Below are positions 1-19,120 of a stretch of DNA of 64,000 bases, one piece after another. Below the pieces are notes generated by a model that saw only the letters and a program-made list of their open reading frames with translations, was not told the DNA's origin and searched no databases. Each line of letters begins with the position of its first letter. The stretch's first letter is position 1. This DNA comes from Pagrus major (Eukaryota > Chordata > Actinopteri > Spariformes > Sparidae): positions 20,732,660 through 20,796,659 of the forward strand of contig NC_133235.1 in NCBI RefSeq assembly GCF_040436345.1, written 5' to 3'. The position numbers and the translations under genes were made by a program.

Positions 1-424
1 AAGATTAAATAGCTTTAGACTTCACACATCAAAATGCAGCTGCACTAAATAAAAAATAAACTCTTAGCAAAAGTGTGAGAAGGGCCTAAGGTCATGGGGG
101 TTAATACATTTAAATGGCTTCTTCCTGTTAGGAGCTTAAACTTGCTGCAGTGACCATCTGCCCTGTAGAATATGAAATGAGAGATTATGTATAAAAGTTT
201 GCTCTGGGGTTTGACACGAGGGAGGTTCAGTAGGTCATCGAACATATTCAGAAAAAAATCTTCCAATTCCACTTTTTAGATTTTGAGGAATACTATGTAA
301 AACTGACATTTCAGTGTAGTGTTTGTGCTGGAAAATAGGTCACTGGGTGACCAGAACTAGTATAATTTATCTTCTGTGTGCCTTGGATGTCCACAGCAGA
401 TTTGATGGGAACTGAGTCATTAGC

Positions 425-850
425 AGGGCTGCTACTGACGATTATTTTGAGTATTGATACATCTCCAGATTATTTTAACGATTAATCGATTTAGCCCAAC
501 CGAGGCTTGTTTTTCTGGGTTGATATTAGGGGGTGAAAAAGCTTTACACTCAAAGATGTAATGGAGGCAGGATACTTTACAGTTTAACAAGAAACATTAT
601 TTTCCTAATTGACATCAGTGTGCTAAAACGGTAAACTTCAATGGAAATGTAACATTTATTAATCACCCCAAGCATCTTTTTCTGCATTATAATCTCTAAC
701 AGCAAGCAAATCTTTACATTTAAGAAGCTGGAAGCAGGCTTGACATTCTTGACATTCTCTTCTTAAACAAATGACTGAAACAATCAATTGATCACCAGTT
801 GGCAATTACTTTTCTTTTCGTCAATTAATCGACTAATCGTTGCAGCTCAG
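425..850 (+). repeat. Dispersed teleost repeat rich in ATTAATCGATTA-like words
   Basis: The segment opens with a GCTGCTACTGACGATTATTTT-like end and closes with AATCGACTAATCGTTGCAGC. Related copies are at 10560-10806 (reverse), 48218-48480, 50300-50910 and 51175-51420. They share blocks such as a TTAAGAAGCTGGA-like stretch and a TAGAGGAGTAAA-like stretch. The family is very common in spiny-rayed fish and probably a non-autonomous DNA element; I do not assign a superfamily. Confidence 0.55.
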
Positions 851-2814
851 ATCAGTAGTTTTTGAGGTAACGCTTGTCATTTAATAAAGTGGAAAATGTG
901 ACCTGCTGGAGGCACTAGATGAGGTCTTACATAATCATCAAATTCATTTGGGCTGACAAAGACAGACTGACCAACCAAAATTGCTATCCCTAGAGCCATG
1001 CCATTACCCCCAAAATATAATATTTGAAATGGTGTATTGAACTACAGTACAAAGTTAAGATGTTTTCTATTTTTCATATCAGCGTGGAGAGAAACAGCAC
1101 AGCTCCTTTTACTTGCATCTTCACACAGAGGAATACTCTGGTGTATATGGCTTTAATAATATATTTCAGGTACCTTTGTAGCAAACACACAGAGCGCTTC
1201 TATGAATTTAGCATTCGCTGAGCATATCTGCAAACATGTTGCAATAATACATTTTAAATCACAAAGAAAATCGTCCCTGAATTAATTTCCCGCACAGCCA
1301 GGTTTCAATAATTACACCTTTTCGAGTCTTTTGTTCGGTATCACATCCTTCAGTGTGAACCTCACATGCTCACATTTTTGCGAGACAAAACACTGACACA
1401 CCGTCCTCTAGACATGTAAATTTGCAGGCAGGATGTGTTGTGAAAGAATATGGAAATTATTAATGAGAAATGTATTTTTCATGGCTATTGTAGCTTTGAA
1501 ACACAAGTCATTACAATTACAAATGCTGTAATCTGTCATTACACATCACAAATGATTTCTGTGCACTCTTGATAGCAAACATGAGACTTTTGACTGTAGA
1601 TTCATTGATACATGTGATTATTTTCTACTTTTTTGCTATAGAGAGAGAAACATAATTTTCTTTCTCAAGCTTAGCTGATAAAAAGGTCTGATTTTTCCAC
1701 TGTAAGTGCTGATAACCATGAGGTAACAGAGAGTTGAACTCACCCTGTCTGAACATGCAGCTGTGTGCTGCCTCAACAGGCCTTTGGTATTTAGTTGCAG
1801 CACCAGACTTGATCTTGTGTTGCCAGAGGATCTGTTACATGTTTCGTCACCCTGGATGGTTCACAGTTGTCCCTAACCAGGTCATAGCAGTCAGTTGTGA
1901 CCTGAGATGGCGTTGATACACTTTCCATACTCAGCAGGGGGCAACCCAGGACACCCTGTGTGTGTTTACCAGTTGATTCCCATTTCCAAAGAGACTAGCT
2001 TCACTTCATCTTAAAGGAGTGGGTGAATAATGACCCCTGTTTCAAGACTTATCACTGGCACGACTGTAAAGCAGTACCCAAAAGCAATTTCCTCGCAGAA
2101 TACCTCCTGACCCATTTTTCCTAGAATTTCTTTCAACCGCCGGCAACTCAAAGGACTATGCTTTACTAGAATACAAAAATACACTGCCGTACAATCAGCG
2201 ATGGTAAGCGAATCAATGATTCTTTTCGCCTGAGAGAAAGAGCCAATGGAAAATTACCTTCCCAGGCCTCCCACTACAAAGTCACCTCTGAATTTAATCT
2301 GTATTAGCTGAGTCAGATGTGGAGATGCTGAGGAGGCAGAGAGGGAATTCAAGACTTGTCTCCCTTGGCTGCATCTCCAGTTTTACCCATTCACTGTGTG
2401 CCAGCATGGGGTATTTCAGTTATCAAAGCAGCTATAAAACATTTAAACACCACCATGTATTAAGAATTTTCTCTTTATAGCTACTATGTGGTGCTTGATA
2501 GTTCAGTATTACAAAGTAGAGCTCAGTATACTCACAATGTAAGTAACTTTCAAATCACCAGAGATCAGTGCTTGTTTTAATTGACCCCTTTTTAAAAAAA
2601 ACTCCCTGCCCTGTAGCAGTTCCCTTTACGGCTTGTGTACCTTTCAAAATGAAGGGAAATGGCTGCTTGTGAGCCTTAATGTGGACATTAGGTGTGAGCA
2701 GATAACAATAGAGGGATTTTTATACGTCATTCTAAGCATTAGAGTTGTAATGATTAGGGACAGTGAATTTTTGTAATTAAAAAAAAAAAAGTTATAACAA
2801 AGCTTTTCTGTCAA

Positions 2815-3080
2815 GGTCCAGTGTGTACGATTTAGGGCCAGACTTGATTATAATGTTCATAATTATGTTTTCATTGGTGTATAATCACCTGAAGCCCTTT
2901 ATGTTGACAGAGCAGGTCCGCTCCCAGAGAGTCCGCCATGTTGCAGCGCTGTGTTTCTAAAGTAACCCAGAATGGACAAACCACACGCTGGCTCTAGAGA
3001 GGGCCTTTCATGTTTTTAATGGGCACCGTAGGGGAGGGTGATGAGAGATGGCACTAAATCCTGTACACTGGACCTTTTTA
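2815..3080 (+). repeat. Dispersed teleost repeat (GTCCAGTGTGTA ... CACTGGACCTTT)
   Basis: The segment starts with GGTCCAGTGTGTACGATTTA and ends with CTGTACACTGGACCTTT, so the ends are inverted relative to each other. Inside is the GAGTCCGCCATGTTGCA block that I recognise from a very abundant fish repeat. A fragment of the same family's right end is at 21040-21107. It encodes nothing. Confidence 0.6.
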
Positions 3081-3160
3081 AACTAACCGTTTCAGCTCTA
3101 AAATAAAAACACAACAAAAAAACAAACATTTTATAAAAGCCCATTTCTATAAAAAATAAC

Positions 3161-3306
3161 ATGAAGACTAAGCTTGATAGAAAAAAAATTCCCATGATAA
3201 ATCATGATTATGAGATAAAAAACTTAAATCACGAGCTTATTTTTTTCTTTATATCTCATAATTATGACTTACATGGGAATTTTTTTCCCATCAAGCTTAG
3301 TTTCAT
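3161..3306. repeat. Long-arm inverted repeat (hairpin MITE-like)
   Basis: The left arm (about 3161-3223) reads ATGAAGACTAAGCTTGAT, then an A-run, ATTCCCATG and ATTATGAGAT. The right arm (about 3240-3306) is its near-exact reverse complement. The loop is under 20 bases. The structure can fold into one hairpin of about 60 paired bases. It looks like a small foldback element. Confidence 0.7.
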
Positions 3307-4096
3307 CTAACTAGTTTTTTCTTTAACTGGTGGAAATGTTCTTCCATACATTTCACGGTACATGCAGGACATTTATCTGTCCAAGATATATTGTAACCCA
3401 TTCAGAAAATAGTTTATGCTTCATTTTGTACAACCTCTCTAACATAGAGCTTTTCCACAACAGAGATTTTGTAATGTGTCTGTAGGAAAGTCGCAGGTGT
3501 GACAAATATTCATGATGGCTCTCTTCCATTAAGCATCCCAGTAAGACGTGGTTGCTGTGAGCCAGAATGTATTATACAGCGTCCTTGTAGCCTAAATTTG
3601 ATTATTAATTACACCTGTGCTCCTGCTGTCCTTCTGTGTTGTAAAAAAGGCGTATCTATGTCAAAACAAGCATAATCAACTTGTATAAGGGAAGTGTGTG
3701 TTTGGGGGTGAACATCTGTGTAGTGGAAATTATGTGACAGGCAAAACAGTAATCTCAACCTTGTTTCAAACCTGACATTTTAGTGAATACATAGTTTGCA
3801 AATAATAGTCAAGTCCCTCATGAAGGTGTCGCAAAACATAAATTGTTGATGTTTTCATCCATAAATGAAGTTTACCCAGGGGAGAACTAATTGGAAAATC
3901 ACAGCTATAGCCTAATCAGTCTGCTTCTCTCACAGTTGTTAATTTTTCATCAAAAGACTATCTCAGTTGTGGGAGAATCTTAATAAATCTTTACTTTTAT
4001 CAGCATCTTTAATCTGCACTCTACTTGCAGATGTGACCAGACGCTGTATTCCCTAGCTGGCATATTGTCGTAACGTGTTTATATAATTTCTCTCAG

Positions 4097-12608
<8,512 letters not shown>

Positions 12609-14030
12609 CTGTTTCACTCGATATCCACTCTTAACGGGTGCTGCGCCTGCTGAAATGCTTTTTCTTCACCCCTTTTTCAATACAAATGTAGCATTATTTC
12701 CATTAAATCTTGGTGGCAAAACTGTGACAGAAAGAGACGTCATAGATAATATTGGATAATAATGTTATGATTGTTATGAGTTGTTAGGTTTTTGTTCATT
12801 TTCTTTTGATTTGTATTTAAAAGAACAATGTAAAAAGTATACTAAATGGACTTAGTTTCAGGAACCCGTTTTGAGATTCAGATTTTATCACACTTCTGCA
12901 GAAGTGTGCAGATTAAAAATTGTATAAAAAAACAAAACAAACAAAGTTCTTACTATATTTGTTAAAATATGATCATGCTAAGATGAAGACTTTTATTGCA
13001 GCTTTTTTAGAAGCTTTAACTATCAGTGTCGGGGGATTTAATGATGCTGAGAGGAGAAAAAGGCACCGAGAGTCAAACGAGGCCACATCCTCCCATTTTG
13101 AGTTTGAGAGTAAGGTGTTGCGTAATCACGAATGGGACACTTATGTCATTACTCTTCTTGATATTAACGTGTTTTGTACCTTCCTATTACCAGAGATCAT
13201 TGAGATTGGTTCATAATTTTTTCTACAGGGCACCTTTTAATGTAACTTTTTCTACAGGGTGCTTACATACTTGTGTTTTCTCACTGAGTAGCTGACATCC
13301 TCTTTGATATGATAAGGTGTTGTAAGCCCTCTCCCCTCCATGGATTTCCTTTCATTGCAAATAGCATATTAGTTTAATGATTCATATCAGAGGTTTAAAA
13401 TAATGATAAAGCTGATGACGGGTGTTCAGTGGTGATTCACATTTTTAGCTTTTTTTTTAAAAGAGGGAACTGGTTAAGGGGAGATGTTTGTCATTAATGA
13501 GTACATGCATGAATATACTGTATATGTGTTGGCTGTTCCTGACTTTGCTCCACATCTTATGATCGGTCACTGGAGGTGATGTCCCAGGTGATCAAGTCCG
13601 GAAAAGAAAAACAAACAAACAAAGGATTTAAATAATAATAATCAATTAGATGGCCTTGAGATAAATTCTGTATAGAAATGCGCTTTTATATCAACGACAA
13701 TGCAAATCAAAATCGCTGAGGATTTTGAAGCCTTTTGTATCCTGGACTGTAGAAGCGTCCAGCAAAGCACCTTATCCTGCAGTCCTCAAGTGAAAAAAAA
13801 GAAAACAAAGGTGCCATTTTTTTGGCTTCATTTCTATTGTGGACTGGACTTCTTGTAATGTAAACCCTGTTTAATCAAAGTACAATTTGCTTGCAGAACT
13901 TCCCTGATAGTGATGGCTTTTAAGTGCCAACGTATCCCATCACATTAGGTGAAAACTGTGAGTTTCCGGCACAGTAAATCTACCCAAATAAAGTGGTATA
14001 TTTCTACAATAATAATAATAATAATAAAAT
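12609..14030 (+). other. pcmtd1: Probable pcmtd1 3' UTR and downstream DNA
   Basis: No ORF of interest follows the stop. Candidate polyadenylation signals are ATTAAA at 12702-12707 and 12912-12917 and AATAAA at 13987-13992. I cannot tell which is used. A short (AAT)n tract is at 14008-14026. Confidence 0.5.
13987..13992 (+). terminator. Candidate polyadenylation signal AATAAA for pcmtd1
   Basis: First canonical AATAAA that I noticed downstream of the pcmtd1 stop (about 1.4 kb). It would imply a long 3' UTR; closer ATTAAA variants exist. Confidence 0.35.
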
Positions 14031-17000
14031 AAAAAACATTCCACGGTGAAAAAAGAAAAAAGCACATCACTGATAGATGTCACACTTTTTTTTCATGCTT
14101 TTTACGGTCACAGACTTGGACATTTTTCCTTCATCTTACTTTGAATGCATATTTTAGTATTCCAAAAGCTGAGTTGAATGTTGTTGATATGAATTCTATT
14201 CAATATAAAAGTGATATATATGTATTGTTATCATATGATTCTGCATACAGTTTAATTTGCATTTGGTTTGTTGTAGCGCCCTCTTGCTGTACTGTATCTT
14301 GACACTGGGAAACTCTGTAGATCAAAACTCCACTGCTGTCTGTTAAATTGATAAGATATATTAGTGCTATAGGTCTTCATTTTGTTCTGGTGTACTGAAA
14401 AATATTTTGTTTTGAAAAAAAAAGGGGGTGATTATTCTATTAGTAGTTTTGTGTGTGAAGAGGTAACATTTATTTTCTGTAAGGTTTTTTTTTTTTTTAC
14501 ATTCATCGGAAAGCTTTGAAAGTAAGCAATAATGGAATAATTTGTCATTCTTATAATTACCAATAATAACATAGTCCCATTTGATTTGCTTGGTATCCAT
14601 TAAATTTCACATGACCAATTATAGGCATGCGACAGTTTATATACCATTATCTAAAATGTAATTGCTAATTAGAGAGCACATTAAGTATTGAAAGCAGGGG
14701 ACCTACAACCTCGACTCTCAGGTCACGCCTTGCACCAAAGTTAATGGGACTGCCTGTGATTACATTTAATGTGGACGAGAGTCGACTACAATAACGGCAC
14801 CCGCTGAAGACCAAGTCATAACCGATTCTCTGCTTTTATATCAAGTTAATTTGTCGAGAGCCAAAAGCGGTTCTGTTACTGTTTTATCAGGCCCAGGTTG
14901 ATTTCTCATAGTGTGTGCAGTTTCATTTTGAAAATGTGTTGTTTCTCCGTAAATGTTTGGCACAAAAATAAAGGTCACAATCACATTATGCCTCTTCTAA
15001 TCATTGTGGGAGCTAGTTTTGATTTGGTTTCCCAAGTATGTCTGACGTGGGCAAGGAGTCAAATGAGTTGTCACTACAAGCAAATGAAGATGAAGTAGCG
15101 ACCGCAGTGAAAGTTTCACCAATGACCTTTTTATGTTCTTGTCACTGCTACATCTCTTCATCCATCTCAGGATAAGTTCACTGAAAAATGAAAAGGTAGT
15201 CATTATCTACTAACCCTTATGCTGATGGAAAGTCAGGTTAAGTTTTCTAGTCTACAAAACATTTCTTCTCCACTGCTAAACAACTGAAGTAGATGGGGAC
15301 ATAAAATGGCTCCATACAGCTTGTCCACTGTTGTCCAAGATCCCAAATTGATTTGAAAAGATCATCATTACACCTTTAACTCGAACGTCTAGCACATGCA
15401 CTCTCTTCAGAAGGGTGCATGCTAACGCTGTTAGCTCAGTGGATTCAATGAAGATTTTGGCTTATAAAATGATGGAAATGACATCTTTCCAAATAAATGT
15501 AGGATCTCGGGGCTTTCGGAGACTTGGATTACGCCAGACAAGTTGTTTGGAGCCATTATATGTTTTTATTTCAGTTGTTTTTTATTTTTTATTTTACATT
15601 TTATAACAAATACTCCTGCTACTTCAGTTGTTTAGGATACTGCAGAATTTTGAATTAGAATCCTTAAACTGAAATGTAATTTGAAATATTTCCTATAATA
15701 TGTAATATAATTACTCGCACTGTAATAATAATAATAACATGGTAAGGGGAGTTCAAATGAAAGGTTCAAAAACACTGCAAAACACTGGAGAGAGAAGTGC
15801 CAATCAGGAGGTTAATATTTCAAGCAGCCCTTGTGACAACTGAAGTTGATGACAGGAAAGAACAAAAGTGCTAATGGGTAATTGGCGCCACTGAAGCGTC
15901 TACAGCACCTGCTAACGTTAGCAGGAAACAATGCAAAAGAGTCAGCTGAGCACAGGAGCAGAAGTAATCTGTTCTGAGGTGCTACACAATGTACAAAGGC
16001 TTAGAAACACTGGTTCAGGAGAATGCAGCAGCGCTGTTTTGCTGTAAAACTCCAGAAATGTTTTGAGGAATACAAAACTTGACCTGAGTTTTCATCAACG
16101 TGAGGTGAGTAGATAATGGCTGAATTTTCATTTTTGGGTGAACTTATCCTTTAAGTGACAGGCTGTGTGAGTGTAATAAATAAATAAAATAAACAGTTGC
16201 ACCTCTTGCAGTTACTTGGCGCAGCATTAACTTCTCAACCAAAACCAGGCAAACAGGCCCTGACCTGCACACTAAACCCAATACAGTATGCATTACAAAT
16301 TCATAGTATAAATATATTGATGTCTGATAGAACTCCTCTACCTTTGACTGCAGGTAACTGAGAAGTAACATGCAAGATGCATGTTTTCATGAAAATATAA
16401 GCAGCTGTGTAAAATCAATTTTTGATAAATTAACTTCTAAAATATGAAACTATAAAGCCAGAACTTACTGAACTTACTCCCAAACTCCCATGAAGCTCTA
16501 GTCAAAGAGACTCCAGATTTTGAAGAGATTTTAAATGAATGGTCTCATATGGAAACAGCAGAGGAAAATAAAACCTGACTTTTAGTCTCTAGTGTGTCAA
16601 GCTCCAGAGACACTTGATGCTACAATCCTTATAATGCAACTCAGTAGCATCTTTGATCAGCTGCAGGTTTCTAGGTCTTGTACTTGTGTATTAATGATGT
16701 ATGAGGAGAACAGCTTCAAATACACTTGACTAAACTTCACTGCACCTTGACTGTGCTATTTTGAAAAACCCTCAATATGTACTCAACTACACTTCTCTGC
16801 GATAATGAAGGACCTCACCATGTATACTTAACTTATATTACCTCATATCATTTGCACATTAATGCACATTTAATATAGTAAAACACTTGTTTAGTGTGGC
16901 TTAAATATGTAGAAATGATACATGAAAAAATAAATTGAAGTTACATTTCAAGTAGTGTATTTGTAAGTGTATTTATATAGACTTAATTATCATTAAAGGT

Positions 17001-17230
17001 GTATCAAAATAAGTAAAGTCAGTCAAGTGTGGTCAAATATACTGTATATTTTGAGTTGTACTGCTTACATGTCATTAAAAAAATTGTTCTACTATTGATC
17101 TACTGAACCTTTCGATCAGGCGGCCACCTTTAATACACTAACTGCCAAATCAGTGTGTAGAAAAATCTGTGTCATATCCACACGTGAAAAACAAAACCGA
17201 CCACAAGTGAGCCATGTTATAAAAGTTCTC
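14031..17230. other. Intergenic stretch between convergent pcmtd1 and sntg1
   Basis: AT-rich DNA without a recognisable gene. It contains the TTAA-type element at 15169-16150 with a nested insertion. Elsewhere only short open frames are present, none recognised. In human the PXDNL gene lies between the orthologues; nothing like its peroxidase, Ig or LRR exons is visible here. Confidence 0.6.
15169..16150 (+). mobile_element. TTAA-type DNA element interrupted by about 375 bp
   Basis: The left end is AGGATAAGTTCACTGAAAAA and the right end is TTTTTGGGTGAACTTATCCT, imperfect inverted repeats, followed by TTAA at 16151-16154. Internal blocks (GCTGATGGAAAGTCAGGTTA, TGAAGTAGATGGGGAC) match the copy at 29220-29771. 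The family sequence breaks near 15637 and resumes near 16015, so the middle is foreign. Non-coding. Confidence 0.65.
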
Positions 17231-18360
17231 ATTTATTAATTTATTACACAGCATATTTGTTAATAAAACATCTGCAAAAAATAAAATAAACCTCACTCTC
17301 TAGATCCTGTGTTGTAAGGGTATGCAACCGAGATAATTTTTAAAGCACAAAAGCATCATTCAGGCTTTCTTTGCATAGACCGCACCACCATTAGTCTCCC
17401 TCAGACACTCGTGTCAGCTTAACAAGCCCGCACAGTACCAAGCACTTTACTGATCCCATTTAATTTACTATCCTCTAGAGTTTACTTACCCATGGGCCTC
17501 TTCTGTTTGCATTCTACTCTGTAAATGGAAGGTAAGAGCATGACTAATTGCGCTAATTGACCTGAACTCTTGTTGAGTATGATAGTTTAGTTGTCACTCT
17601 GCTGCATTTATAAACAGTTTAATACAGAGTGAAGTTTAAAGGGGAGTCCTGGACCTTTGGAGGTCACGACGCTACATATTTCTATTCCTCTCACGGTGTG
17701 TCTTCTCTTATTTACAATCAAAAAAAGAAAAAAAAAGATAAAATATTCTGAAAAATACACCATAGCTGATTTTTATTCTTCTTCTAAATTGGTCCACAGA
17801 GTAAATGATGAAGAGAGCACGAGGTTATGAGCTATCTACCTACCTCTCTGGTGCACATCAAATTAACAAATGCCATAATCCCGACAAGTAATCCCTCAAG
17901 TAATCGCCGTAATTCATAAATCTTTGAGTTCATTTGAATGTCAGTGTTTATTTACATAATCAAGTTTTGGGGGGAAAAAAATGCTATAAACATGATGGAA
18001 GGTGTTTTTAATCATGTTTAGATAACGGTGGCGTGAACCTGATTATCAAAGTGTTCGCTCGTCGTCCATACAATAGAAAACTACACTTTCAAACAGCCTT
18101 TCTATCCATTAATCCAGGAAAAAGTTATATTCTGCCCGCTGCGTCATATACAGAGAAAAAGAAATGAGGTTACTCGGTATATAAACCCATCTAAATGTAC
18201 TCATTTCGTCCACCAGATCAGATTTTTGTTGCCTTTTAGCTTTTTAGTTCGTCTCTAATTACACTCCAGTGGAAAATAAATAGTACTGCTAATTGAAGTA
18301 ATGTCTGTAGGTAAAAGTTTTCATCTCAAGAAACACACAAAAGATGAAAATATCGAAAGC

Positions 18361-18449
18361 GTCGTCATACTACGTCGTCATACTACGTCGTCATACTACG
18401 TCGTCATACTACGTCGTCATACTACGTCGTCATACTACGTCGTCATACT
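18361..18449. repeat. 13-bp minisatellite, about 6.8 copies
   Basis: The unit GTCGTCATACTAC is repeated perfectly at 18361, 18374, 18387, 18400, 18413 and 18426, with a partial seventh from 18439. Each unit holds CpG sites and one CGTCA (CRE half-site). All frames are open across it, which is a by-product of the unit and not a gene. Confidence 0.97.
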
Positions 18450-18704
18450 CAGCATCCAGACAAATCCTTGCGCGAGTTCAAGTGTTGTACAGTCTCATGT
18501 GGATCAAAAAAAGGCTAAAATGTGATTCGTTTTAACTCTTCAAATCTTCAAAACTTGAATAAAATGACATAGAAAAGCAGACTACCTTGGGAAAAGAATT
18601 CTTCTTCTTCGTGATGTGTGTCGATTATAAGGATGTCTGAGGATCAAGAGGACAATTCACTTAAAAACATTTTTTTGAATCGCACACTTTGCGTCCATGG
18701 AGGC

Positions 18705-18730
18705 TTTTTTTTTTTTTTTTTTTTTTTTTT
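18705..18730 (+). repeat. Homopolymer run of T (26)
   Basis: Twenty-six T on the + strand, in the presumed sntg1 3' UTR. Length-variable and error-prone. Confidence 0.95.
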
Positions 18731-18810
18731 CAGGACGTTTCTCAAAGAGGTTCATGTTTAGGTCCAGAAATCCCAGAAAGGTATCAAGTATATCACTCCC
18801 GAAGAGGTCC

Positions 18811-18816
18811 TTTATT
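18811..18816 (-). terminator. Candidate polyadenylation signal AATAAA for sntg1
   Basis: TTTATT on the + strand reads AATAAA on the sntg1 sense strand, 122 bases after the stop. Further signals lie at 17947-17952 and near 17232. Confidence 0.4.
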
Positions 18817-18937
18817 CCACCAGAGTATACAGCTGTCCTCCAAAACACTTTCCACTTCTCCCTGTCCACCGTTTTAGGCCACAGTCGCCACTAAGTGCAG
18901 CGTCCTTTTAGAAGGTGTCTCGGGAGAGCAGGGCCTG

Positions 18938-19120
18938 TCAAGTGGCGTATTTGAGCTTAGGAGTCTGTGAATTACATGAGATAGTGGAAAGAGAAGGAAA
19001 CCCGGTGGTAGTCGCGGTGCCTTGGCTCTCCACAAACATCGGGTCCAGGCAAGCAACTTTGGCAGCGAAGAAAGCGTGAATACAATGAAGCACGGCGAAG
19101 AGGTTCGAGAACTCGAGCTC
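18938..19120 (-). CDS. sntg1: sntg1 exon 17 (coding, with stop)
   Basis: The acceptor CTCTTTAG ends at 19121. It codes residues 466-525 from [15 protein letters not shown] to LKYAT; the stop TGA is at 18938-18940. The [11 protein letters not shown] block is conserved; the Ser/Thr-rich tail after it is diverged. Confidence 0.95.
   Translation of the reverse strand, partial: ELEFSNLFAVLHCIHAFFAAKVACLDPMFVESQGTATTTGFPSLSTISCNSQTPKLKYAT

Larger units (their letters stand above)
1..4096. other. pcmtd1 upstream region or 5' intron, no coding exon seen
   Basis: No conserved coding exon is recognisable here. A clean splice acceptor (polypyrimidine then TCTCAG) ends at 4096, so at least the right part is intron or could serve as one. 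A non-coding first exon of pcmtd1 may lie in this stretch or left of the window; I could not locate it. The stretch is AT-rich and holds dispersed repeats at about 425-850 and 2815-3080 and a hairpin element at 3161-3306. Small open frames here match nothing I know. Confidence 0.6.
17231..18937 (-). other. sntg1: Probable sntg1 3' UTR and downstream DNA
   Basis: This follows the sntg1 stop on the - strand. AATAAA on the - strand occurs at 18811-18816, 17947-17952, 17772-17777 and near 17232, so alternative 3' ends are possible. The stretch holds a 26-base T run (18705-18730, A on the sense strand) and the 13-bp minisatellite at 18361-18449. Confidence 0.5.

Noticed and set aside
18361..18449. 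Short regular repeats resembling a CRISPR array
   Set aside because: Units are directly contiguous 13-mers with no spacers, in a vertebrate genome.
18301..18535. Open frames with repeating VVILRRHTTSSYY-like residues
   Set aside because: They are produced by the 13-bp minisatellite, which is open in all frames; no start context or homology.
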